Below, piece by piece: positions 23,965 through 35,605 of a stretch of 64,000 bases of DNA. How positions within the stretch are numbered: the first letter of the stretch is position 1; every line of letters begins with the position of its first letter. The notes beneath the pieces are model-generated. The model saw nothing but the letters and a program-made list of their open reading frames with translations, was not told the DNA's origin and made no database searches. This DNA comes from Cheiracanthium punctorium (Eukaryota; Arthropoda; Arachnida; Araneae; Cheiracanthiidae): contig JAWZYV010012397.1 of assembly GCA_038373885.1 (NCBI GenBank), positions 724,826 to 788,825 of the forward strand, written 5' to 3'. The position numbers and the translations under genes were made by a program.

Positions 23965-24262
23965 TTTGTTTGAACTTGTATTCGGATTTGTGTGCTTGTT
24001 TTCACGAGGAACCGCTTATAAATCCACGTCAAAGAAAGGACAAACACAAGGGGGGGTCAAATGCCTTGGGGAGGGACTTTTCTGGTATCTATGCGAGTAT
24101 ATCACGTTTCATCTGCGAGAAAACCGCCCAAAACTCCAGAACCGCTAGACCGACGGCCCCGCGAGAGGACAGAACCCTGGTTCCTCCACTTGAGCCAATC
24201 CTCCCAATGTCAGTGGCTTTAAACCACTGTGCTACACCATTGGTATGATCGAATTCCCGCCA
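23965..24262 (-). repeat. tRNA-derived SINE copy 3 (long form)
   Basis: Minus-strand order: 'ggtgtagcacagtggtttaa' (A box), 'ccagggttctgtcct' (B box), 'ggagttttgggcggttttct' (body), 'ccctccccaaggcatttgac', then 'tttgtcctttctttgacgtg' and 'ataagcggttcctcgtg'. The tail portion is shared with 32.8 kb. The small open frames on both strands here are SINE sequence and not genes. Confidence 0.75.
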
Positions 24263-24734
24263 GCCTTTGCTTGCTGTAAATAAAAACAATAACGAATACA
24301 AGCTGTTGTTTTGCTGCTGTGACGGATGAAGGAACCGGGGCGTGTGACTTCACCTCGCCTCTTCTAAAGAGCATACCATGACGGAATGCTTAGAGCTTCT
24401 TTGTTAACGCGCCTATATAATTTCTAGATCTCTCAGCTATGAGTATACAGGAGGAAAATTTTTGTAAATCGACCGACACGAGAATAAATTACTTAACCGA
24501 GAATCCAGATCATGAAGTGTACTCCAAAATCGAACCATAATTTCTAGTACACAAACTAGACATTCTAGTGTGATTAACTACCAAACTACGGACTAAAATT
24601 CTTGACGATTTCGTCCTATACTACTTGTGTGTATTCACCTACACGCATCATTCTGCTATCTATTTTTCTAGTTTTGGGACACAGAAAACAGCCACCTGTT
24701 CGTTCTAGATGAGAGGGTATATTTTTTTTTCCCG
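24263..24734. other. Non-coding DNA with repeated 'ctaga' motifs
   Basis: Between 24400 and 24720 the motif 'tttctag' or its complement recurs many times, as it also does at 11500-11720. The end 'ttttttttcccggtagc' resembles the complement of 'gtacactgaaaaaaaaac' at 11485. I suspect two diverged, oppositely oriented relatives of one element but cannot align them fully. Confidence 0.3.
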
Positions 24735-24905
24735 GTAGCTTACGAAATTTTGTAACAATAGATTAAAGCTGTTGTAACTAACATTATTTAAAATATAATG
24801 TAAAAATACTTGGTACTGCATATTCTGTAGCTTACGAAAATTTGGTAACAATAGATTAAAGCTGTTGTGAACTAATAGTATTTAAATATTGTAAAATTAT
24901 GTGCA
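24735..24905 (+). repeat. Repeat U, two tandem copies
   Basis: 'agcttacgaaattttgtaac' and 'agcttacgaaaatttggtaa' each lead into 'aatagattaaagctgttgt'. The period is about 90 bp. It is the same block as 11380-11450. Confidence 0.65.
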
Positions 24906-25089
24906 TACTTTAATGTCGTATTTTTTGGACAACGTTTTTTTCATAAACAATTTTTCAATAAGGGTGAGAGATAAAATGACATAGTCATTAGGAGATGAGA
25001 AAAGCTGCACAGAAAAATGGCACAATTCCAACTGAATGAAATTCAAACCTATTCATCAGGTGTATTCAGCAGACAGATAAAATTACGAT

Positions 25090-25460
25090 AAATTGCGCCA
25101 AGCATTAGAAAATAATCTCCTCAAAATCGCACAAAAACTGTTTTAAAAAAATATTTCTGCCAACTTAAAAAGTCGCCATTTTTAAGGTATCTCAGAAAAT
25201 TTCTAAATAATCTTTTTCTTTTGAGTATAAAACATATAAGTTCTTGCTGTGATAATGATCCCCATGCACACCACGAAATAAATAATTTTAAAAATTTAAG
25301 AAACAGCCTTACAAAAAAAAATTTTAAATTTATGAAAAATTCTTAAAAAAAAAAAATCCGAGAGACACCACAGCATCAAAAAAAACAAAAAAAAAACTCG
25401 TTATTCTTTGATTTTACCTTTTTCAAGAGTCTGGGAATCATTAATAAACTCTTGCCGAAT
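25090..25460 (+). repeat. Old interspersed repeat S, copy 2
   Basis: Collinear with 2100-2480: 'aaattgcgccaagcattaga', 'cctcaaaatcgc', 'gagtataaaac', 'catgcacacc', 'ctcgttattctttgatttt'. A G15 run and a C-rich patch (25478-25515) follow the matching part and may be later insertion debris. Confidence 0.5.
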
Positions 25461-25499
25461 GTGGCAACTTAAAAATGGGGGGGGGGGGGGGCGTCCTTT

Positions 25500-26385
25500 T
25501 TCCCTTTTCTCCCCCCACTGAGGGGTTACAAATTTACGAAGATGCGGAAAGGCAAAAAATTAGCCTTTTTTGCGATACGTTTTTTTTTATCGATATCTCT
25601 CCTAAAAAATTTCGAATTTTTTGAAAAAATTTTGCTTCGAAGGTGTGTCGGGAACTGTCATGGAAAATTTTTTTTTCCGGTTAAAAAACCAAAATTTGGT
25701 AGGTCTACGATCACCGCGAGTACACATACCAAACAAACTATACAGTTTTACACATTGCTTATGATTAATATAGAAGAAATTTTGAATTTTAAAAAAAATG
25801 TTAGGAGTTAATTTGAATTTTATGATGTATCAAATCAATTTTAAAAAGTTTTTTTTTAACGACTCTCAGTAATATTTTATGAAATAAAAGTTTTGATAGA
25901 ACATTCTCAGAAAAGTAAAACTAATACTTTTCTTTCAAGATAGCAACAAAGTCCTTAAACACAATACTTTCAAATATAATAATTAGCTAATCAAAAACAA
26001 TCTCTAATTATTAGAAAAAATACAAACTAATTAAAATAACCAAGAAAAGTTATACTAAAATCACATTTCTTACAAAAAAATAAAGCGTATGTAGCTAATG
26101 GTCTGCGTATAAAAATAGGCATTCGTGATTTGTTAACTCAGTTTAGATTTATGTTTCTGTTTTAAAACGTTATAATACGCATAAAATTTAATTTTTTAAT
26201 TATTAAATATATTTAATTAGCACTGCCATTAATACATAAATTCAGTATACGAAAAAAAATTAAAAAACACAAGAGCCAATAGTGTGTTTTTACATTTTTT
26301 TTGGTGGAACTTGCATTTATGTAATATATTTTTAACATACGCACATTTTTTTCATTCTGAATAATAGTCCTGTTATGTGGAGAGG
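25500..26385. other. Repeat tail then AT-rich DNA
   Basis: 25540-25740 resembles 375-590 in layout ('aaaatttcgaattttttgaa' then 'attttgcttcgaaggtg' then an 'acacatacc' tail). It is probably another copy of that 3' end. The rest is AT-rich with no gene. Confidence 0.3.
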
Positions 26386-28116
<1,731 letters not shown>

Positions 28117-28560
28117 GTGGACAGCAATTATCTTTTGTTGTTTGACATTGAAATCCGGTTGTTCCCCACCCAAGGCTTTTGTGGCTTTTTAAAATGGATG
28201 CTTTTCGACAATGTAAATAAACTGTCTTGTGACTTCAGATTAAATGTTGTAAATGATTCGGAAGTAAAATCCCGCGACAATATTAATTTAGCTGAATGCT
28301 TGTCTCGGTGCATAATACAGAAAATTCAGCGTCTGGAAATACATCAGAAGATGATAAAACACTGTGCAACAAAATATGGAATTCTTAAAAGGTTATTTCA
28401 TATTTCATTATTTTTAATCATATCATTTCATATAGCATGGCATTGTATAAACAAAAGAAAATATATAATTAATTGTATCAATAAATCATGTCTTAATTTT
28501 TCAATATTTCTACATTTTTCTATCTCGTACTTTATTTTTCGAATTATTAGTTTCGAATAA
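28117..28560 (+). other. Unrecognised 147-codon ORF
   Basis: The first ~95 residues have balanced composition and include LSCDFRLNVVNDSEVKSRDN and LAECLSRCIIQKIQRLEIHQ, which look more protein-like than the hydrophobic AT-rich tail after residue 100. No domain is recognised. It could be a fossil of a transposase or a real exon fragment. No splice or promoter evidence was found. Confidence 0.25.
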
Positions 28561-29984
28561 ACAAATATAAATAGCATTAAAATTTTCATATTTGAACACA
28601 AAGCTCAGTTATTAAAAAAGTGTAAAATTTGTAAATATAATCAATACTCTTAAAGGTACTTTTATGGAAATTTAGGACGAATAGATAAACGTTTGGTGTT
28701 GCTGCTGTAATTTTTAGTAGTTTAAATTATATTAAAAGAATAATTTTCAGACTAATAGAATATTACTAGTGTTTTCTGTTAGTTTCTTCGGTAGATTTTA
28801 GTACCGAACCATTATAATTCTTATTTCTTCCTCATGTCATACCCAGGTTAAGTAGCACCCATGGCAGGCACCAAAATTGCACTTTCCTTCCTAAGTAAGA
28901 ACGACACCGATCTCTTCGTTTGTATATGACCATTCTTTGTTCCATGGTTTGTGTTGCGGTAGTTGATTAAGCAAATGAAAAAGCCATCACAAAGTTAAGT
29001 CACAATAAGTAGTGTCTTCTTGACTTTAACCTGTTCGCTCCCATCGTTACAAGGAGGCGATGGTAGCGATTCTCTCTTCTTTTCTCATTGTTGCTTCCAG
29101 ACCACGTTGTTACAATGCCCTTGTTTCGAGCAAACCGTTTGCGTTGCGCTACGTTATAGGCATTCAAATACCCATACGGGAAGCAACGATGGGTACAAAA
29201 GGGTTATTGTCTCAATCTAGCGATAGAAATCCGCACCCTTTTTCAAGTGTCACACATGACACATGCCTATCTTGCTATATCTTAGCGATACCCCACTGAC
29301 TTCTATTTAGTGTTGTATGCTGCCTGTTGTAAATTGTGTTTTTGAAGTGAATTTTTCAAAAAATTATTTATTTAAAATAGAGGTCTGATTTATTTTTATT
29401 TATTTATTTATTTATTTTTTGGTATAAATACTTATATTATGTCATATCTATTATTATCTGAAAGTGTTTAATTCTGTCTTTGCGTACATACAAATACATG
29501 TATGTGCTAGCGGCTAGCCTATTTTCGTTTTTATCAAATATAAGATTAAAAGGGCCCCCATATTCACTCTCGCCCCTGGGCCTCGTAAACCCAAGTTACG
29601 GCACTGACTAGACTGCAGATAATGTTTCACCGTTAGCTGAAATCAAAGCTTTCGAAATGAACCATTAGTAAATTTTGTCCATTACAGCTAAGATGGTGTT
29701 TACAGAATAGGTGATTAAATATTTTGGCGAATGTTTGATTTTGCAGTTTTTCATTGTTTCAGTGCCTGTAACGCGTTATTAAATTTAGATTTTGTAAAAC
29801 AATTGATGTTTTTTATAGCATTTTTTGAATTCTTTCTCAATATATCCTTCTTTTTGGGTAGATTGTTTACGAGGGATGTAAGAATTCAGAGATATCTTTC
29901 ATTCCATCCTCCATAACTAAAAAGTTTAGATTCCCAGTCTTAATTAGAACAGGGTATCTGTTGATTTATGCTTCATATGAGCTC
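28561..29984. other. Non-coding DNA; orphan hAT-type end at 29.6 kb
   Basis: 'gggcctcgtaaacccaagtt' followed by 'acggcactg' (to 29607) has the look of a right MITE terminus, with 'ggcccccatattcactctcg' inside it. No left partner was found. The frames at 29020-29299 match nothing known. The rest is AT-rich. Confidence 0.3.
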
Positions 29985-30225
29985 CGCTATTGCCCATCTG
30001 AGTTTAATAAGGTAAGGCTTTGATCGTGACCAATCTCCAACTGTTTCAAAGTTATAACGGATAGAATTAAACTATCTGTATCCTTCAATATTGCCCATTT
30101 GTGAAGTTAATAAGCAATTTACACAAAAAAGAATTATATATTTAAAAAAAAAGCGGTGAAAAAATGCAAAATCAAACATTTATTAAAATTCGCCTTATTT
30201 CCAGTGTAATAAGGAATCATCCTGT
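29985..30225 (+). repeat. Interspersed repeat T, copy 2
   Basis: Matches 4740-4940 and ends 'aaggaatcatcctgta', the complement of the 'cagggtgattcc' start of copy 1. It lacks the tRNA-like sequence that follows the shared part in copy 1. Confidence 0.65.
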
Positions 30226-30279
30226 ACGTCCATTACGATATTATGCATAGGAAGTTAGACGAGTTCGTCCGTAGTCGCG

Positions 30280-30435
30280 CAGGGGCGGCCCTAGGGTACG
30301 CGGCGCCCCCTGCAAACGTTAAAAAGTTGACCCATTATATACTTCTTTCAGGATAAGTTCGAAATGGCGCCCGCCCCTTCAAAGAAGGCGCCCCGATGCG
30401 ATGCTTACCTTGCTCACCTTGTCGAGCCACCCCTG
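30280..30435. mobile_element. hAT-type MITE, 156 bp
   Basis: The left end is 'caggggcggccctaggg' and the reverse complement of the right end is 'caggggtggctcgac'. Flanks are 'cgtagtcg' (30270-30277, then two extra bases) and 'cgtagtcc' (30436-30443), 7 of 8 identical. Internal phrases 'ggcgccccctgcaaacgtta' and 'aaggcgccccgatgcg' are mutually inverted in character. Non-coding. Confidence 0.65.
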
Positions 30436-30802
30436 CGTAGTCCAGATCGAAACTGACCTTGGGCTACGTCATTTTAGGATAATCTGAATCAAGCACTGGC
30501 AACCTTCGGAAAGTTGCGGGCCAAACATTAGGATGTTAGCGAAGTCGTAGGCCGTATAATTGGAATTTATATGGGATTTTGAATGGTTTATATGGATTTT
30601 ATATGAGGCTTTGATATGTTCCTCAGGCACGATCAAATGCCGGGGTGGACACATCCAGCCCACCTGCCGGAGGTTGTCCACATATGATCTAAGTGTTCTT
30701 GGAAAAGAACATTATATTGGGCCAAAAAATATGCCTCTAGAAGTTATTTCATTTATTTTTTTATAATCCTTCATAAAATTAAACGGATTTTCAATTTACT
30801 TT

Positions 30803-31010
30803 GGCCCGACCAGTGGCCGAGTGCACAGCGCTCTGAACTGGGAGACGGAAGGTCCCTGGTTCAAACCCAGGTCACGTCCGCTGACCTAACCGTTTGAAGT
30901 TTTCCGTGGTTTCCTTAGAAACTTGGCTTAAATACGGGTTAGGAACCCTTAGAGTGAAGTATTAAGAATAGTTCTGTAATTGCCGTCTGGTCTGTAGTGC
31001 CGTTTTATAG
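30803..31010 (+). repeat. tRNA-derived SINE (Ser/Leu-like head)
   Basis: An A box 'tggccgagtgc' at 30813-30823 and a B box 'ggttcaaaccc' at 30858-30868 sit at tRNA spacing. A T-stem of CCTGG/CCAGG type surrounds the B box. Downstream, 'gtttgaagttttccgtggtt' 'tcctta' and 'aaatacgggttaggaaccct' form the SINE body. It belongs to a different family from the copies at 6.8, 9.0, 24.0 and 39.2 kb. Confidence 0.8.
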
Positions 31011-31356
31011 TGTCATATTTAAATTTTAAAACTAATAATGTGTTACTGATGCATTTAATGGTGCATGTATATTTAAATCTAAAAAAGTAAGTTTCGTACA
31101 AAACATCAATTTTTTAAATTTGCATTAAAACTTTTTTCCCCTAACACTTGAAGTCAGTTTAAAATTTTACCTTTATCTTGTTAAGAAGCTTTTCAGCGTT
31201 GCTTGGTTTATGATTAAAAGATGTTTTATAGTTTTCCTCAGAATAATGCTCACTTTTTTTTTCTTTTGCGCAAAACATTGCAAATTAAACACCGGTTCGA
31301 ATTGCGTGTGGGCTGATGACACCGTCGGTCCGGATCGCAATGGCCCGTTTCTGAAA

Positions 31357-31400
31357 AAATTGGGGATATTTTATAATTAATGAAATCATCTACAGTAATC
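31357..31400 (+). repeat. Short repeat V, copy 1
   Basis: 'aattggggatattttataat' 'taatgaaat' recurs at 34268-34305 as 'aattggggagattttataat'. In both places it follows 'atggccc' at a short distance. Class unknown. Confidence 0.5.
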
Positions 31401-31502
31401 TAATTTAAAAAGAATATATTAATTAAAACCTGCCCCCATGTGCTTTTTTACATTTTGGAGACAAAGCGATACAAATGCAGAAATTAAGGACGTTTTACCA
31501 CC

Positions 31503-32495
31503 TTAGGGCGCGTTCAGACTGACACTTTTGAGTAACTCGAGTTACTCGGAAAAAACCTATTCTTGATGCCCGACTTGAGCTACTCGAGGAGATAAACAAG
31601 GAGCACCTTGGGACTGCCACTTTTGAGTAACTCGAGTTACTCGAGAAAACTCAACCTGCTCACGATGCCCGATTTGAGCTACTCAAGGCGATAAACAAGG
31701 GGTCCACGCTAGAGATGAGACGGGCTCAGCCCGAGCCCGGGCTCGGACTCTGTAATTCACAATTTCGTTCGGACTCGGGCGGGCTCGGGCTCGTGAAAAA
31801 TTTCTATTTTATTGAATATACTCCTTGAAACAGATTTTTAAAAGGGATTCATATGGAAAAAGAAGTACTTATAAAAAAAAATAAATAGCGGCACGGGTAC
31901 CTAGAAGGTGCATTAAGCTCTTTGGGTATTTCAGAACGGCGGCTTATATTGCTTAGTTAGTCATGAGATCGGACATTATTTCATAAAAATAGATATAAAG
32001 AATTAGAAAGTGCATTAAAAATTTGCAACTATATTTGTCTGTAATTTGCGAACGACAAAATTTATTGTATTCTATCAAAGAATAACTTCTTTGAATTTTA
32101 TTGAATTTTATTTTTCTTTAGCTGAAATTTCGGGCTCGGGCGGGCTCGGATTAAAAGTCTTCGGGCTCGGGCTTCAAAAAATGAGCCCGAACTCATCTCT
32201 AGTCCACGCTGCCAGGCTGAGTAGCTCGTGTTTTCCCCAACTTCTTAAGATGTTCCTTGGGAAGTTGAGGAGATAGATAACGTGACCTATACCTCTTGTT
32301 TTCATTTGTTCCCATTGGCTCCGCTGTCTAGTAAATACGTGCGGCATGTTTTTTCTTTGTCAATATTCTTATTAACTATCCAATACTGTCCACGATGTCA
32401 ATGTCTCTGAGTAAAACACGTGTAGTAGTTCGTGTTTTACTCGAGATTTACCCGAAAGTGGCAATTTGAACGCACCCAATGTGTCCACGCTGCCA
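31503..32495. repeat. MITE-like palindromic element (minus nested hAT), 'gcgcgttcagact' ends
   Basis: The left end 'tagggcgcgttcagactgac' and 'acttttgagtaa' faces a right end whose reverse complement reads 'tgggtgcgttcaaattgcca' and 'ctttcgggtaa'. Inside, a ~95-bp unit beginning 'acttttgagtaactcgagtt' is present twice (31522 and 31620). XhoI-type 'ctcgag' palindromes abound. After the nested hAT, the block from 'gtccacgctgccaggctga' is repeated in part at 32482-32590. It is probably a PIF/Harbinger- or Mutator-like MITE complex, unresolved. Confidence 0.5.
31710..32201. mobile_element. Non-autonomous hAT, 492 bp, 'tagagatgag' ends
   Basis: It starts 'tagagatgagacgggctc' and ends 'gagcccgaactcatctcta'. 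The outer ten bases are complementary except one. Flanked by a perfect 8-bp duplication 'gtccacgc' (31702-31709 and 32202-32209). Multiple copies of 'gggctcggg' or its complement lie just inside both ends, surrounding an AT-rich core. The 76-codon frame at 32046-32276 is not a gene. Ends are of the same type as the 50.2-kb hAT. Confidence 0.92.
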
Positions 32496-32794
32496 AGCTG
32501 ACTCGAACTCCCTAAAGATTTTCCTCGGGAAGTTGAGGAGATAGATCACATGACCTTTACATGTTGCTTTCGCTGCCTCCCATTGGGTGCAATCGTGAAA
32601 GATAAACTCGTTGTACGAGTTTTCGTAAGAAAACTGGAATGCGTTTGTTCTGTGCTATCAGTTTCTTTTGTCTTTACGAAAAACTTGAGTTTATTCAGTT
32701 TCGTCACCAGGAGATGTGTTTGTTTACAATTTGCGTCTGATGTTATTTTTCTCGAGGAGAGTTGTTGTTGTTGTTGTTGTATTGGAACATGGAT

Positions 32795-32910
32795 TTGGAT
32801 TTGTGTGCTTGTCACGAGGAACCGCTTATAAATCCACGTCAAAGAAAGGACAAACACAAGGGGGGGGCAAATGCCTTAGGGGAGGACTTTTCTGGATATC
32901 TAGCGCAATG
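32795..32910 (-). repeat. SINE tail fragment (copy 4)
   Basis: Shares 'cacgaggaaccgcttataaa', 'tccacgtcaaagaaaggaca', 'aacacaagggggg' and 'caaatgcctt' with 24000-24090. Only the tail half of the SINE is present. The head is missing. Confidence 0.75.
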
Positions 32911-33149
32911 CCCCCCTTTAGGAACTTAGCGAGGAAAAAAAAGGGGGGGTCAAAAATCGTAAAAGGACAGAAATTCACAAGAAACCTTGATTATTATCAT
33001 GATCGAGAATCGAAATTTAGGGGAGGTGGCCCCCCTAAATTCCTATAAATATTTACGTAATTTAGATGTGCAATTGCATAATCTAAGGGAAATTTTGAAC
33101 AATTCTTGAATTAATCGCATAATTTACTTCAAATTTCTTATATTGGGGT

Positions 33150-33193
33150 TGGGACGGGGCAGGGGGGGTGGTATCCCCCCTTGCCCCATCCCA
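33150..33193. repeat. GC-rich hairpin, 19-bp stem
   Basis: 'tgggacggggcagggggg' pairs with 'ccccccttgccccatccca' across a six-base loop with one or two mismatches. It stands out sharply from the AT-rich surroundings. It may be two MITE ends brought together by an internal deletion. Confidence 0.8.
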
Positions 33194-34225
33194 CAAAATT
33201 TAAATTTCAAAAGAAATATTTACAAAAAACAAAAAAAAATGTAAGTATTTATTATATGAAATCGTTTGTAATATTTAAATAATTTTAAAAAATGTGTTTA
33301 AAAAAAAGAAAAGAAAATCTATTTGAGCGTCAGCTGCATTATAAGAATAACGGAAACTTCATTAAAATGAGCAACTCTTTTGAAACCTCCTTAACGTAAA
33401 CAGCAAGAAGATAAATCAGTAATTTTTTAAAGTTATCCAAGAAATATGAAAGTTAAAAATAACACTAAAATTCCTATAGAATTTGCAATATTGTTTTTTA
33501 ATTATTAATTTTGAATGTTGTTACTACTTACATGCATAGGTAAAAAGTGAAATTTCTTACCAATCGAATAATTTGACTATTATTAATAATAGCTGAACAC
33601 TTTGTCAAAATTTCAAAGTCCCAATCTGAGAACCCGTACTTCAATCTTTAGCTGATGCATGATAAGTCTGGATGGCCTTGTGGTAGCGTGCTAGTCTGTC
33701 TCAGGGTTCGGGCCTGGTGGAGGAAGAATTTTTTTCAGAAAAACGGAAAGTTAGCATCCATAAAACGAAAACATAATAAACAGAACGGACATTTTTTGAA
33801 AATTTTGCTGCCAGTGGTTTATTTTTTATTAACAAATATATTTTAAACAGTTTATCGGTTTCTTTTCGTTATTTCATCGGAGTCATCGGGAAACGATGAT
33901 CGGCTTTATGGCCCCCCGAACGGACATTTTGTACCAGTTGCCGATGAAATTTCCCCTTTTTTGGATGAAAATCCGTGATCGTCCATTGCTCCTTCTCCTT
34001 GAATTAAACTCACCCGCCTTTCATCGACCGATGGGTTATTGCTACTGCGGTATTCTGTTGTGTGTTCTCCAAGTCCCCGTTCGATAATTCACCGGTTGAG
34101 CACCAGGGACACCGGAGCATGACCAGAGCGTTCTAAAAAGCGTTGCGTTGGGCGGAGCTCTAATATAACCGCGTTCTAAAACTTTTCGGTAATGTAGTGG
34201 TTGTCTGCTCAACGTGACTAGAGAA
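33194..34225. other. Non-coding DNA with tRNA-like and mixed sequence
   Basis: At 33668-33725 'ggatggccttgtggtagcgt' and 'agggttcgggcc' look like A and B boxes of an eroded tRNA-derived element. 33890-34090 has unusually balanced composition and short frames (for example 33896-34087) without a recognisable product. Confidence 0.3.
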
Positions 34226-34267
34226 CAACCAGAATGGCCCAGCTAGCCAGGTCCCCAATTATGAAAA

Positions 34268-34310
34268 AAAAAAATTGGGGAGATTTTATAATTAATGAAA
34301 TAATGAATAC
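34268..34310 (+). repeat. Short repeat V, copy 2
   Basis: See the first copy: 'aattggggagattttataat' 'taatgaaat'. An A11 run lies immediately upstream. The tRNA-His-like sequence begins 125 bp downstream. Confidence 0.5.
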
Positions 34311-34434
34311 TAATCTATTTAATCTAGTCACCTTACTCAACATCCAAAAACGAATAGCTGCATATTTTTTTCTAAGTTCCCAGTCCGAAACTAAAAAATC
34401 TTTACTTCAACATTTTGACGCACCATAGCAAGTT

Positions 34435-34501
34435 CCGCTGCGTATAGTGGCTAACACACTCTACTGTGAAGTCCATGATTAAGGATTCAAATCTGAAGCG
34501 G
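34435..34501 (+). pseudogene. tRNA-His-like pseudogene or SINE head
   Basis: 'gcgtatagtggctaacacac' matches the D-arm region of tRNA-His. The anticodon loop reads 'ctGTGaa' (GUG anticodon). 'ggattcaaatct' stands in for the T-loop. Flanking 'ccgc' and 'gcgg' can pair at the ends, but internal stems are weak. It is probably a retroposed pseudogene. Confidence 0.5.
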
Positions 34502-34787
34502 GGCAAGTACTTAAAGATTGGTTTAAAAAATATTAGGTAGGAATATTTTTACAAAACTCGTTATTAATATGTAACGATAAATTTAAATTAATCATTACAT
34601 AAAATTAGCTAAACATTATTAAATGGTTTTTGTTGATGTCCAGGATTCGACCGTAAAAGGTCTATAAATAGACAAACACGTCCATTATTACGTCCATATG
34701 CATGTCTATAAGACGTCATATGGGCGTCCTATAGTGCCATATTGACGTAAAATGGACGAGAATTGGATGAATCCTGGATGTTTAATT

Positions 34788-35605
34788 AAGGCGACCATAT
34801 TCCTAAACAGTATTTTGGGGACAAATCAAGGATTGTCCTCGAATCCAAGGAAAACTTGGGGGCACCAGAAAATATTTTTAGGTACTTATTCGAGGACACA
34901 ACAAATTACCATGTATACCCATACTTTAAATCTTGACAAACTTTGATACTTAAAAATGAACTCTAATAGCTCTTTATATCAATTGTGTATTCTTATTTCT
35001 AATAAATTAATGGAAGTATTTCATTCATTTATAAATATTTATTTAAACCAGAAATATGAAAGGAACATCATGTTGAAATATTGCAATTTATTCAAAATTT
35101 AACTCTTGGCATAGTACTTGTATCTTTCAGAAGGCATTGCTTTTTACATTGGATCATTTTGTGATAATTTTTCATGAAACTTTATACACCCTCTAAAAAA
35201 AGTATTCGAGTGCAAGAAAATTTTCGTACGTCAATTTCATATTTAAAGCATGGTTCTTCATGAAAAGTGATTAATCATTCACAAAACTGAAAAGGGAAAT
35301 TTGGCTCATAGTCGGATACTTTATTGAATGTATGTAGCTGTACACGCTACACACACAATGACAACAAACGTTTCAGAGATCGAATTTCATTGTTTCTCTG
35401 AGTAGATGTCGCTTTTAGTTGGTTTATTTTTCTTATTTCTTCAGTTTTTTCTGAAAGAAATAAACTAAACGGAAACTTTCAGGGAAAAAAAGTGCAAATC
35501 CTTAAATTTGAGGACATTTGGGGACAAGGTATTTTTGGGGACAAAATGAAAAAACGATCTATATTTGAGGACTGTCCTCGAATTTCGAGGACGTATGGTC
35601 ACCTT
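34788..35605. mobile_element. MITE-like element, ~818 bp, 'aaggcgaccata' ends
   Basis: The left end 'aaggcgaccatattcct' and the reverse complement of the right end 'aaggtgaccatacgtcc' match over the first 12 bases with one difference. 'tcctcgaat' repeats occur just inside both ends. The flanks 'tttaatt' and 'aattatg' permit a short AT-rich target duplication that cannot be placed exactly. A lone similar end, 'taaggtgatcaaacgtccc', occurs at 35708. It lies within a 'gtccat/atggac'-rich region (34640-34785 and 35606-35660), which may be an older host element. Confidence 0.6.

Noticed and set aside
23951..24301. Three overlapping frames on both strands
   Set aside because: They fall in SINE sequence. 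The tRNA-like boxes and repeated copies explain the stretch.
34435..34501. A functional tRNA-His gene
   Set aside because: Stems are not properly paired and the T-loop departs from consensus.
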